From an uncultured Paraburkholderia sp. (GTDB lineage Bacteria; Pseudomonadota; Gammaproteobacteria; Burkholderiales; Burkholderiaceae), in the NCBI GenBank assembly GCA_937917025.1, contig CALFSF010000439.1, positions 1 through 6,945 on the forward strand: a stretch of DNA of 6,945 nucleotides. The letters run 5' to 3'. Below the pieces are notes generated by a model. The model worked only from the letters and a program-made list of their open reading frames with translations. It made no database searches and had not been told where the DNA came from. This document shows positions 1 to 5,555 of the stretch, piece by piece. Position numbers and translations under genes: made by a program. Position 1 is the stretch's first letter. Each line of letters starts with the position of its first letter.

Positions 1-108
1 GTGTACGCGCTCGGCGGCATGGAACGCAGCCATATCGCCCAGGCGCGGTCGGCGGCCGCGGTCGGCATCGCGGCCATCGGCAGCCTGTGGCCTGGGCCAC
101 GCCATTAA
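1..108 (+). CDS. thiE: Thiamine-phosphate synthase/TenI-family protein, C-terminal fragment
   Basis: Frame 1 is open from the first base and stops with TAA at 106-108, giving the last 35 residues of a protein whose start lies outside the window. Residues 2-7 (YALGGM) are followed by a helix-like Ala/Arg-rich stretch and then GIAAIGSLW at 22-30. This is the pattern of the final strand and helix of the thiamine-phosphate synthase/TenI TIM barrel, where the GGM loop and the following G-(I/V)-A-x-I strand bind the phosphate. In that family the enzyme joins the HMP-pyrophosphate and thiazole-phosphate moieties to make thiamine phosphate in the cytoplasm. With only 35 residues, the TenI aminohydrolase-like relatives or a Nudix-ThiE fusion cannot be excluded. 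No convincing intrinsic terminator follows the stop. Confidence 0.6.
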   Translation: MYALGGMERSHIAQARSAAAVGIAAIGSLWPGPRH

Positions 109-223
109 CGCGCACTCACGCCGCAAACCTGCTGACGGTTGTCACGCAAGGCACCGCTCCGGCAACGCGTTTCGTGACGCTGTCTTACGCTGAACCCGCC
201 CGATCCGCCCGGCCCCCTGCCCT

Positions 224-251
224 TTGTTCCGTTCGACGCATCACCTAAAAT
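224..251 (+). promoter_or_regulatory. Candidate sigma-70 promoter of the DUF4148 gene
   Basis: TTGTTC at 224-229 (three of six matches to the -35 consensus) and TAAAAT at 246-251 (five of six matches to the -10 consensus) are separated by 16 bp. They sit in an otherwise GC-rich gap. Transcription would start near 258 and give a leader of about 27 nt before the ATG at 285. This is motif matching only. Confidence 0.4.
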
Positions 252-284
252 TCAAGTGCGGCTCTCACCGCTTGAGGTGTTGCC

Positions 285-548
285 ATGACAACAGTTATTC
301 GTATTACGGCAGGTGTGCTGGCTGGTGCGTTCTGCGTGGGATCGGCGATTGCCCACACTGGCGCTTCTCGACCGTATGATCCGTCGGCCCCGCTGACCCG
401 CGCCGACGTGCGCGCGGATCTCCTCGCGTGGCGTGCGGCCGGCTACGATCCGCTGGACTGGATCGATTATCCGGAGAACGCGCAACGCGCAGGCCGTATC
501 GTTGCAGCGCAGCGCGCACAGGCAGCGGGCCCGGACTGCATGCAATAA
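285..548 (+). CDS. Small exported DUF4148-family protein
   Basis: The 87-residue product starts with a signal peptide: a short basic N-terminus (R6), a hydrophobic core at about residues 8-21, and an AIA cleavage site before H24, so it is probably periplasmic. The mature part carries LTRADVRADL at 37-46, AAGYDP at 51-56, then YPEN at 62-65 and a basic Ala-rich helix. That is the order seen in DUF4148 proteins, which are short, numerous in Burkholderia-group genomes, and of unknown function. The ATG at 285 is supported by GAGG at 274-277, seven bases upstream. A 5-bp inverted repeat (278-282/289-293) encloses the start codon and could weakly mask it. A single cysteine (C85) remains in the mature protein. 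It appears monocistronic, with a promoter-like element before it and a hairpin 12 bp after the stop. Confidence 0.85.
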   Translation: MTTVIRITAGVLAGAFCVGSAIAHTGASRPYDPSAPLTRADVRADLLAWRAAGYDPLDWIDYPENAQRAGRIVAAQRAQAAGPDCMQ

Positions 549-560
549 GGCGGGGCACGC

Positions 561-589
561 GCGTGGCCTCGCTGCCGCGCAGGCCACGC
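561..589 (+). terminator. Hairpin downstream of the DUF4148 gene, possible terminator
   Basis: GCGTGGCCT at 561-569 and AGGCCACGC at 581-589 form a perfect 9-bp stem with an 11-nt loop, starting 12 bp after the TAA at 546-548. A run of C, not T, follows, so it is not a classic intrinsic terminator. It may act as a 3' stabilising structure or a Rho-dependent end. Confidence 0.45.
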
Positions 590-718
590 CCCCCAGGAAG
601 TCGACGTCTCATCGATATCCCGACGCTTCAGGTGGCGAGGGGGACGGCTTGCCGCCGTTCATCGCTTCAGCGATTCGACTGCACTGTTTCAGTCACCAGG
701 CGGCGATTTGCAGATCGA

Positions 719-814
719 CGACACAGTTGCGTGCGCAACTGGAACCTGTTGCGCCGACGTTTCATGACAGCCTGAAACGTCGGCGACAAGGTCCCGCTTA
801 AGATAACTGTGTCG
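719..814 (+). promoter_or_regulatory. Nested, partly exclusive stems in the RidA-family leader
   Basis: Bases 719-728 (CGACACAGTT) are complementary over 10 of 10 positions to 805-814 (AACTGTGTCG) and enclose the 13-bp hairpin at 752-785. Bases 724-730 can instead pair with 735-741 (CAGTTGC/GCAACTG, loop GTGC), and 734-739 (CGCAAC) can pair with 748-753 (GTTGCG). The outer stem and the 724-741 hairpin share bases 724-728, so they cannot both form. If the region is transcribed, this layout resembles a leader with alternative structures. It could equally be a set of protein-binding dyads in DNA. Confidence 0.35.
752..785. repeat. Perfect 13-bp inverted repeat (hairpin)
   Basis: Bases 752-764 (CGCCGACGTTTCA) and 773-785 (TGAAACGTCGGCG) are exact reverse complements around an 8-nt loop. 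The arms are too long to expect by chance in this gap. No T-run follows on either strand, so an intrinsic terminator is not well supported. It lies 88 bp before the RidA-family ATG. Confidence 0.75.
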
Positions 815-821
815 GGCTTAA
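791..821 (+). repeat. Imperfect 11-bp direct repeat, 20-bp period
   Basis: GTCCCGCTTAA at 791-801 and GTCGGGCTTAA at 811-821 match at 9 of 11 positions with starts 20 bp apart, about two helical turns. They lie 50-80 bp before the RidA-family start, where a regulator could bind side by side. Confidence 0.35.
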
Positions 822-873
822 CGTCTGCACGACCGGCCCCGCCGCATCCGGACCGTATAACTGGAGCGCTTTA

Positions 874-1320
874 ATGAAACGTCAAGTCATCCGTGTCGAG
901 CCGTTGTCGACGTATCTGGAGAAATGGAAGGCGCCGACTTCCGCCGTAACGCGTCATGGCGAAACGATTTATGTATCGGGGTTTCCGCCATTCGATATGG
1001 AAACCGGAGAGATTGTCGACGCGCCACTCGAACGTCAGACTGAAATCGTTCTTGAGCAGATGAAGCTTTGTCTTGAGACCGCAGGTTCATCGCTGGATAA
1101 CGTGCTCAAATGCAATGTGTACTGCACGTCGATCGAGCAGTTCGGCATAGTCAACGCAATCTACGCGCGCTATTTCCCCAAAGACCCGCCCGCCCGTATT
1201 TTCGTTTGCGTGGCCGCATGGCCTGGACACTTCGACATCGAGATCGATTGCGTCGCAGCGGTTCAGGTTTTAAGACCGCGCGCTGCCCACGCACCGTCTC
1301 AATCCGCCGTTTCAAACTGA
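874..1320 (+). CDS. RidA/YjgF/UK114-family protein
   Basis: The 148-residue product matches the Rid fold in length and motif order: a short N-terminal strand, AVTRHGETIYVSGFPP at 24-39, a long helix with RQTEIVLEQMKLCLETAGSSLDNV at 54-77, and the C-terminal active-site block PPARIFV at 105-111, then DIEIDCVA at 121-128. R108 and E123 correspond to the conserved Arg and Glu of RidA, which in the archetype deaminates reactive enamine/imine intermediates such as 2-aminoacrylate in the cytosol. The position two after the Arg, Cys in archetypal RidA, is F110 here, which suggests a different Rid subgroup with unknown substrate. A tail of about 15 residues extends past the usual end. GGAG at 863-866, seven bases before the ATG, supports the start. 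The 3' end overlaps the convergent thioredoxin-like gene by 22 bp. Confidence 0.88.
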   Translation: MKRQVIRVEPLSTYLEKWKAPTSAVTRHGETIYVSGFPPFDMETGEIVDAPLERQTEIVLEQMKLCLETAGSSLDNVLKCNVYCTSIEQFGIVNAIYARYFPKDPPARIFVCVAAWPGHFDIEIDCVAAVQVLRPRAAHAPSQSAVSN

Positions 1321-1907
1321 CCCGCGATGCGCGCCTGCTGCTTGCCGTTGAACCCCATCGACGAAATCGCGGACGTTCTGCGTTGCTCCAGATCCTTTAG
1401 TGCGGGAAACACATCGCGCGCCCATGACTGGTAGCCATACGAATGCCAGACCATTTTTCTGACGACGAAGACCTCGAACATCGGCGTGCCAGGTTGAAGC
1501 TGCGCGCGTTCCTGATGCCGCCTGTACAGCCATTGCAGCGTGTCCGGGTAATCTTCTGCGCGCTCGGCGCCTGCGATCGCGTCACGTTCGACAATGATCA
1601 GATGAACGTCGGGCCGGCTTTGGGCCCACGATTCGAACTCCCCCTTGCCGCCCAGCGACCCTTTCCAGCGCGCGCAATATATGCAGTCTTTCGCGGAATG
1701 CATCACAAGCAGAATCGGCTGCCCTTCCTTGACGGTCGCTGCGCGCAGGCGCTCCGCCCAGTCTGTTCTGGACTTCGACACAGGCGGCGTGCCGCTGCCC
1801 GAAGCGGCTTCGTCGTCCGCATGGGCGAACAGCGGCATGGCAAGAAACGTCATCAGAATCAGCGGGGCGCCGTCGCGCAACGACCGCGTCGCATGAGGCA
1901 GTTTCAC
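1299..1907 (-). CDS. Exported thioredoxin-fold protein with CIYC active site
   Basis: The 202-residue product has an N-terminal signal sequence: basic start, hydrophobic core at about residues 14-28, and a probable AHA cleavage site before D31. The mature protein should therefore act in the periplasm. The thioredoxin fold is indicated by the strand PILLVMH at 64-70, the redox motif CIYC (C75, C78) at the head of a helix, a middle strand HLIIVERD at 102-109, and the TP pair at 141-142 that fits the conserved cis-proline opposite the active site. The likely role is thiol-disulfide exchange or reduction, but the partner is unknown. GTG at 1905-1907 is taken as the start because AAGGAGGT at 1913-1920 lies five bases upstream. 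It is divergent from the LuxR-type gene and convergent with the RidA-family gene. Confidence 0.82.
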   Translation of the reverse strand: MKLPHATRSLRDGAPLILMTFLAMPLFAHADDEAASGSGTPPVSKSRTDWAERLRAATVKEGQPILLVMHSAKDCIYCARWKGSLGGKGEFESWAQSRPDVHLIIVERDAIAGAERAEDYPDTLQWLYRRHQERAQLQPGTPMFEVFVVRKMVWHSYGYQSWARDVFPALKDLEQRRTSAISSMGFNGKQQARIAGQFETAD

Positions 1908-1912
1908 GACGC

Positions 1913-1920
1913 ACCTCCTT
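1913..1920 (-). promoter_or_regulatory. Near-perfect Shine-Dalgarno of the thioredoxin-like gene
   Basis: On the minus strand this reads AAGGAGGT, five bases before the GTG start. It is the strongest ribosome site in the window and fixes a non-ATG start, which suggests efficient translation. Confidence 0.8.
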
Positions 1921-2094
1921 TAGCAAACGTTAAACATGTTTTTAGCGCTTAATGCCTGCCCTTTTAATGAAATTGAACGTGCACCAGGGACTTGCGCGCC
2001 AAAAAATAATATGACTCTAATAACGGAAAAACCAGATAGTCGCGTTGTAACTGCCTGATTCTCCATATCGGGAAACGCACAGCACAGGGTTGCC
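1921..2094. promoter_or_regulatory. Divergent promoter region between the thioredoxin-like and LuxR-type genes
   Basis: This stretch is much richer in A/T than its surroundings and separates two divergent starts. For the plus-strand gene, TCTAAT at 2016-2021 matches five of six -10 positions, with TTGCGC at 1992-1997 as a poor -35 (18-bp spacer). For the minus-strand gene I see only weak elements. AAACATGTTT at 1932-1941 is a perfect 10-bp palindrome, close to AACGTT at 1926-1931. It lies 12 bp upstream of the minus-gene Shine-Dalgarno, so a bound protein there could block that gene. Confidence 0.4.
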
Positions 2095-3177
2095 ATGGCG
2101 AATAAAAACACGTTGCACGCGGCTTTGGACGCTGTCCGTCACGTCACGGACCCCGAGCCGCCATGGCAAGACATCATTGATTCAGCGTCGGTGCTTGTCG
2201 GCGCGGATGCCGGGCTCGTCCTGATGTTCAGCACGGATCGCGAGCTGCTCTTTATGGAGCAGCGCCATATCGACTCGCACGCCGTGCAGGAATACCGCGA
2301 GCATACGCACGCGCAGGATGCCATCCGCGACGCCGCGTTCGATTCCGCAGCCGGAACCTGGACGGTCTCGACGCAGATCCTTTCGCAACCCGAACGACAG
2401 AAGCATCCGTTTTACGACTACCTGCACCGCCATCGCATCGGCGAAATTCGCTCGCTCACCTTGCAGCATGGCGCGCATAGCCGCGCCGCCATGACCTTTC
2501 ATCGCTCGGCTCCACTTCGCAGGACAGCAACCGCCGCGAGCCAGATGGAAATCGCCGAATATTCGCGCGCGCTGATCAGCGCCGTTTCCGAACGGCAGCG
2601 CATCGCGGCGCTCCACTTTGAAGCGATCGACAGCGCGTTGTTGTCGCTCGACGAGGCCGCCTGTCTCGTGACACCCGCCGGACGCATCCTGCAGGCATCC
2701 GAAGTAGCGACGAGCCTGCTCCGCGGCGCGCGGATGATCGACGCCTCAGGTCTGTGCATCACGCATCTCCAGCCCGCCATCCATCATGGTTTGCGGCATG
2801 CACTCAGGCAGGCCGCGCAGGGCGCATCGCACGTGTCCTATGCGGCGCCCGTATCCTGGGGGCACGCGTTGCGTCTCGACATCAGCGTGGCGCCGCCGGT
2901 TTACCGCGTGGGCGGCGAAACGGTGCTGTTCGTTCGCCTCGCCAGCCGCACGACGTTCGCCACCCCCGACCCGGACTGTCTCGCACGCTTCTTCGGCATC
3001 ACACACGCTGAGGCGCGCGTCCTCGCCGCACTGGTCGCCGGTCATTCCGCCACCGACCATGCGGCGATGACCGGCACCGCGGAGCGCACTGTCCGCAACC
3101 AGATCGCGTCGCTGCTGAAGAAGATGAACTGCAATCGGCAGGCGGAACTGGTCCGGCTGGCGTCGCTCATGATGTAA
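2095..3177 (+). CDS. LuxR-type (GerE/FixJ HTH) transcriptional regulator with long N-terminal sensory region
   Basis: The 360-residue product ends in a LuxR-type helix-turn-helix at about 294-360: FFGITHAEARVLAALVAG at 299-316 opens it, ERTVRNQIASLLKKMNCNRQ at 330-349 contains the recognition helix, and AELVRL follows. The N-terminal 280 residues have no phosphoacceptor receiver or acyl-homoserine-lactone pattern. Residues 25-140 look like a GAF/PAS-type sensory module, and residues 170-280 resemble a PAS fold (LSLDEAACLVTPAGRIL at 183-199, then RLDISVAPP at 260-268). This layout is common in single-component LuxR regulators of Burkholderiales whose ligands are unknown. The ATG at 2095 has AGGG at 2086-2089. 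The divergent thioredoxin-like gene is the obvious candidate target, besides autoregulation. It is a DNA-binding cytoplasmic protein; the effector is not deducible. Confidence 0.85.
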   Translation: MANKNTLHAALDAVRHVTDPEPPWQDIIDSASVLVGADAGLVLMFSTDRELLFMEQRHIDSHAVQEYREHTHAQDAIRDAAFDSAAGTWTVSTQILSQPERQKHPFYDYLHRHRIGEIRSLTLQHGAHSRAAMTFHRSAPLRRTATAASQMEIAEYSRALISAVSERQRIAALHFEAIDSALLSLDEAACLVTPAGRILQASEVATSLLRGARMIDASGLCITHLQPAIHHGLRHALRQAAQGASHVSYAAPVSWGHALRLDISVAPPVYRVGGETVLFVRLASRTTFATPDPDCLARFFGITHAEARVLAALVAGHSATDHAAMTGTAERTVRNQIASLLKKMNCNRQAELVRLASLMM

Positions 3178-3250
3178 CCCGGACCCGGCACACCGCGGGC
3201 GATGCGGAACCCGACAGGCATGCCAGATTCTCCAGACGGACCCTCGTCCC

Positions 3251-5200
3251 TCACTCATATACCTTCCAGATGTCTTCCCAGGGCACCCCGCTCCTCAGCG
3301 ACGTCAGCGAAACCAGCCGTGAGCCCCCCGTTTCGAGCGCGACGAACGGACAGTTCGTACATTGCACGACGTTGTACTCGTCGAGGCCGGCCGTGACGGT
3401 CACGGTATAGAGACCGTTCGCATCCGGCGACACACTGGGACCGGGCCACCAGCCATCCACCGAAGGTGTTGTCGCGCTGCCCGGCACCGCCTGAACCTGC
3501 ACCTGGATCACCTGTGCGCCGTTGTTGATCCCATTGCTGTCGAGGCTCGTCCAGCTGACCGGCAGCGTTCGCTGGGCGCCGGCCAGCGCGCCGCCTGGCG
3601 TCAGCACCGAGGCGATCGTCCCACTGGACAGGGTGTGCCATGCGCCCGACGAACCCGTCGACGCATCGAGCGCCGGCGTCGTATTGACGACCTTGAACGG
3701 CTGGCCGATCTGCGCACCGGCCGAGTCATAGAACGTCACGGTGTAGGCTGACAGCGGCGGCACAGTCGCGAGGTCGATCGGCGTCGGTGCGTAGAAGCCC
3801 AGATTGCTGGAGTTGGGCGTAAAGGTCTGCGTCGCGTCGGACGTCGCCTTCCACGACCAGCGGTAGATGCTGGTGTTCGAGCTGCTCGTCAGGCCTCCGG
3901 TGGGCACGGTGTTCTGATAGTGGCTAGCGAAGCCGAACAACGCCGTGCCGCTGGAATTGCGCGGCAGCAGATACGCGGTGCCATCGATACCCGGCCCGCT
4001 GATCGCGACCGACGCGAGGTTCGCCGGGTTGACGCCACCAGCGGATACCGCAAGCGAAAATCCAGCCTCATAGCGGTTGTACGGCGCGTCGTCGGCATCG
4101 AGATAGTGGCGGCGTGCCATCGAGGATTGCATCACTACGTCATATTGCTGCTGGTTGCCGACGAGGTTCCAGCTGTTCGATCCCGTCGCCTGGGCGACCG
4201 TCACGAAGTTATCGTGCTTGCCGCTGGTCGTGGTGAACGGCACCGCGACATAAGACTTCTGCACGCCGTTGTCGGTGAAGAACGCGACTGTTTGCGGCGT
4301 GCCGAGCGTCACGCCCGACTGCGCGGCATCCGGATGCGCCGTCGCGAACGACGTATAGCCGTTTTCGCGGAACTGCGAATCGATGGCCGCGCCGCACGAA
4401 GCCTGCGTGCCCGCCAGACAGGCTGCAAGCTGCCCCGTCACCGAAGCCAGATAGTTCGCGGGAGCCGGCGGCACCGCAAGCGGTGCGTTCACCACCGTGC
4501 TCTGGTTCAGGACGATGCCCGCCGTCAGGTCGGCGACCGACGTCAACTGCGAACCGCCACTGGAAGCGGGCAGGATATGGACGGCGTCGATGACGGCGTC
4601 CTGCCCTGTCTGGTTGGCGTCGAACTGGATCGAGACCGGATCGAACGAGGCCGCCGTCAACCCGTTGGCCGCAAGTATCGACGCCAGCGCGACATTGAGC
4701 TTGCTTCTCGCCGCGCTCACCGCATCGGGCGTGACAAGCGTCTTCAGGTTCGCGCCGAGATCGGCTGGATTGCCGCTCGCCGTCAGCAGCGTGGCGAGTG
4801 CGGTCGAAAGTGTCGTGGCGTTCGCAATGGTGGGTGCGGAGCCCGTTGGGATCACCGCGACGACCGAATAGAGCGTGTCCCGCTGGCCCGCGGGATCGGT
4901 GGCCACGACGAGCAGCGGCGCAGTGAGTCCACCCAGCGACGCCGTGTAGCGGCCCGCGCTGTCGGCTGTGGCATTGACGATCTTGCCGGTCGCGTCAACG
5001 ATCTGCACCGCCGCGTTCACAACTGCGCTACCGGTCGCAACCGTGCCGCCAATCGATGTCGACGCGGCCACGGGCGTGGCGCCCGGGCCGCCCGAACTGC
5101 CTGAACTGTCCGAGCCGCCCCCACAGCCTGCCAGCAATGTCATCGCCAGCACTCCCGTGCCCAGGCACGCAAACACGCCCTTCCTTACCCGATCGTTCAT
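3251..5200 (-). CDS. Large lipoprotein with Gly/Ser-rich linker and N-terminal carboxypeptidase-regulatory-like domain, function unknown
   Basis: The 649-residue product has a lipoprotein signal: basic start (R4, R6, K7), hydrophobic core at 8-24, and lipobox LLAGC with C26 as the lipidated cysteine. A flexible GGGSDSSGSSGG-type linker follows at 27-38. The residue after the cysteine is Gly, not Asp, so outer-membrane sorting is expected. Residues 49-105 (SIGGTVATG, then IVDATGKIV and AGRYT) resemble a carboxypeptidase-regulatory or Ig-like beta-sandwich of the SdrD-B type. Residues 120-260 are Ala/Leu-rich and helical. The rest is Ser/Thr/Asn-rich and beta-like. C261/C269 and the CTNC pair C614/C617 could form disulfides. 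The ATG at 5198-5200 has only a modest GGGG at 5207-5210 as ribosome site. No enzyme motif is visible; an envelope structural or binding role is a guess. It converges on the LuxR-type gene with a 73-bp gap and no clear terminator. Confidence 0.85.
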   Translation of the reverse strand: MNDRVRKGVFACLGTGVLAMTLLAGCGGGSDSSGSSGGPGATPVAASTSIGGTVATGSAVVNAAVQIVDATGKIVNATADSAGRYTASLGGLTAPLLVVATDPAGQRDTLYSVVAVIPTGSAPTIANATTLSTALATLLTASGNPADLGANLKTLVTPDAVSAARSKLNVALASILAANGLTAASFDPVSIQFDANQTGQDAVIDAVHILPASSGGSQLTSVADLTAGIVLNQSTVVNAPLAVPPAPANYLASVTGQLAACLAGTQASCGAAIDSQFRENGYTSFATAHPDAAQSGVTLGTPQTVAFFTDNGVQKSYVAVPFTTTSGKHDNFVTVAQATGSNSWNLVGNQQQYDVVMQSSMARRHYLDADDAPYNRYEAGFSLAVSAGGVNPANLASVAISGPGIDGTAYLLPRNSSGTALFGFASHYQNTVPTGGLTSSSNTSIYRWSWKATSDATQTFTPNSSNLGFYAPTPIDLATVPPLSAYTVTFYDSAGAQIGQPFKVVNTTPALDASTGSSGAWHTLSSGTIASVLTPGGALAGAQRTLPVSWTSLDSNGINNGAQVIQVQVQAVPGSATTPSVDGWWPGPSVSPDANGLYTVTVTAGLDEYNVVQCTNCPFVALETGGSRLVSLTSLRSGVPWEDIWKVYE

Positions 5201-5292
5201 GATGAGCCCCGTGATGGTTGTCCAACCTGCATCCCGCGTGATGCGGGCCGCGCTCTCTGCCTGGCCAGGGCGAATACGGTGTCGTCTCCGTA

Positions 5293-5502
5293 CTATGCAT
5301 GCGGCATCGGGGCGTATCCATGAGCAGAATTGACTATGCGCGAACGGGTTTCCTCAAAGGCGGCCTGTGATGCGTGACTTCGCGGACGGCTTCGATCGAA
5401 AGCCTCTACCGCGCCGGCAATCCACTCGGGCAGGACATCGTCACGCATTGGGGTGAATGGCGCGGCGGGTGCCGTCCCGGTGATCGAGGCGCGGATTGAC
5501 AC
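5293..5502 (-). CDS. Doubtful short hypothetical protein, possible remnant
   Basis: A 69-residue frame runs from GTG at 5500-5502 to TAG at 5293-5295. The first 35 or so codons are strongly G/C-ending, as in real genes here, and encode a plausible stretch (DDVLPEWIAGAVEAFDRSRP at 21-40). The second half loses that bias, which suggests a truncated gene or chance. The start is ambiguous: it lies inside a 14-bp tandem duplication, with a purine-rich GGGAG almost touching the GTG and AAAGGAG at 5517-5523 too far upstream. No family is recognised. It lies 92 bp upstream of the lipoprotein gene in the same direction. Confidence 0.25.
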   Translation of the reverse strand: MSIRASITGTAPAAPFTPMRDDVLPEWIAGAVEAFDRSRPRSHASQAAFEETRSRIVNSAHGYAPMPHA

Positions 5503-5519
5503 TCCCGGATTGACACTCC
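5492..5519. repeat. Perfect 14-bp tandem duplication
   Basis: CGGATTGACACTCC occurs at 5492-5505 and again immediately at 5506-5519. It overlaps the putative start of the short minus-strand frame. Fourteen is not a multiple of three, so the duplication changes the distance and register between the upstream purine tract and any coding frame. Confidence 0.85.
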
Positions 5520-5532
5520 TTTAGCCGACGTA

Positions 5533-5554
5533 TTGCGATTATCAAATATCGCAA
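5533..5554. promoter_or_regulatory. Inverted repeat in an AT-rich patch, possible operator
   Basis: TTGCGAT at 5533-5539 and ATCGCAA at 5548-5554 are exact reverse complements around 8 bp of A/T-rich sequence. ACG at 5528-5530 and CGT at 5555-5557 extend the dyad after a 2-nt bulge. The embedded TTGCG-N3-ATCAA resembles an FNR site but has the wrong spacing. This is the most AT-rich spot in the upstream region of narG and could be an operator or promoter element. Confidence 0.35.
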
Positions 5555-5555
5555 C

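Larger units (their letters stand above)
549..873. other. Gene-free stretch between the DUF4148 and RidA-family genes
   Basis: This 325-bp gap has no reading frame with a convincing ribosome site or recognisable protein; the frames that cross it read out of the DUF4148 gene in other registers. It contains the 561-589 hairpin, a small hairpin at 661-674 (ATCGC/GCGAT with a TTCA loop), the nested repeats of 719-814, and the direct repeat pair of 791-821. I did not find a clear -35/-10 pair for the RidA-family gene. Confidence 0.6.

Noticed and set aside
433..801. Plus-strand frames across the 3' part of the DUF4148 gene and the gap after it
   Set aside because: They begin inside the DUF4148 gene in other registers, have Arg-rich translations typical of shadow frames, and lack a ribosome site.
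1443..1952. Long plus-strand frame opposite the thioredoxin-like gene
   Set aside because: It is antisense to a gene with signal peptide, CxxC motif and excellent Shine-Dalgarno, and its translation shows no domain pattern.
2041..2094. lux-box-like operator before the LuxR-type gene
   Set aside because: CTGCCTGATT-type sequence is present, but no complementary half-site follows, and the protein lacks an acyl-homoserine-lactone-binding pattern.
3178..3250. Bidirectional terminator between the LuxR-type and lipoprotein genes
   Set aside because: Only short GC-rich dyads such as GGCATGCC at 3217-3224 are present, with no strong stem and no T-run.
3920..5104. 394-residue plus-strand frame opposite the lipoprotein gene
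   Set aside because: It is extremely Arg-rich, as expected for the antisense of an Ala/Ser/Thr-rich high-GC gene. The opposite strand has a lipobox and a coherent domain order.
5533..5545. Possible FNR box TTGCG-N3-ATCAA
   Set aside because: The spacer is three bases where the family needs four, and the left half deviates from TTGAT; the site at 5677-5690 is far better.
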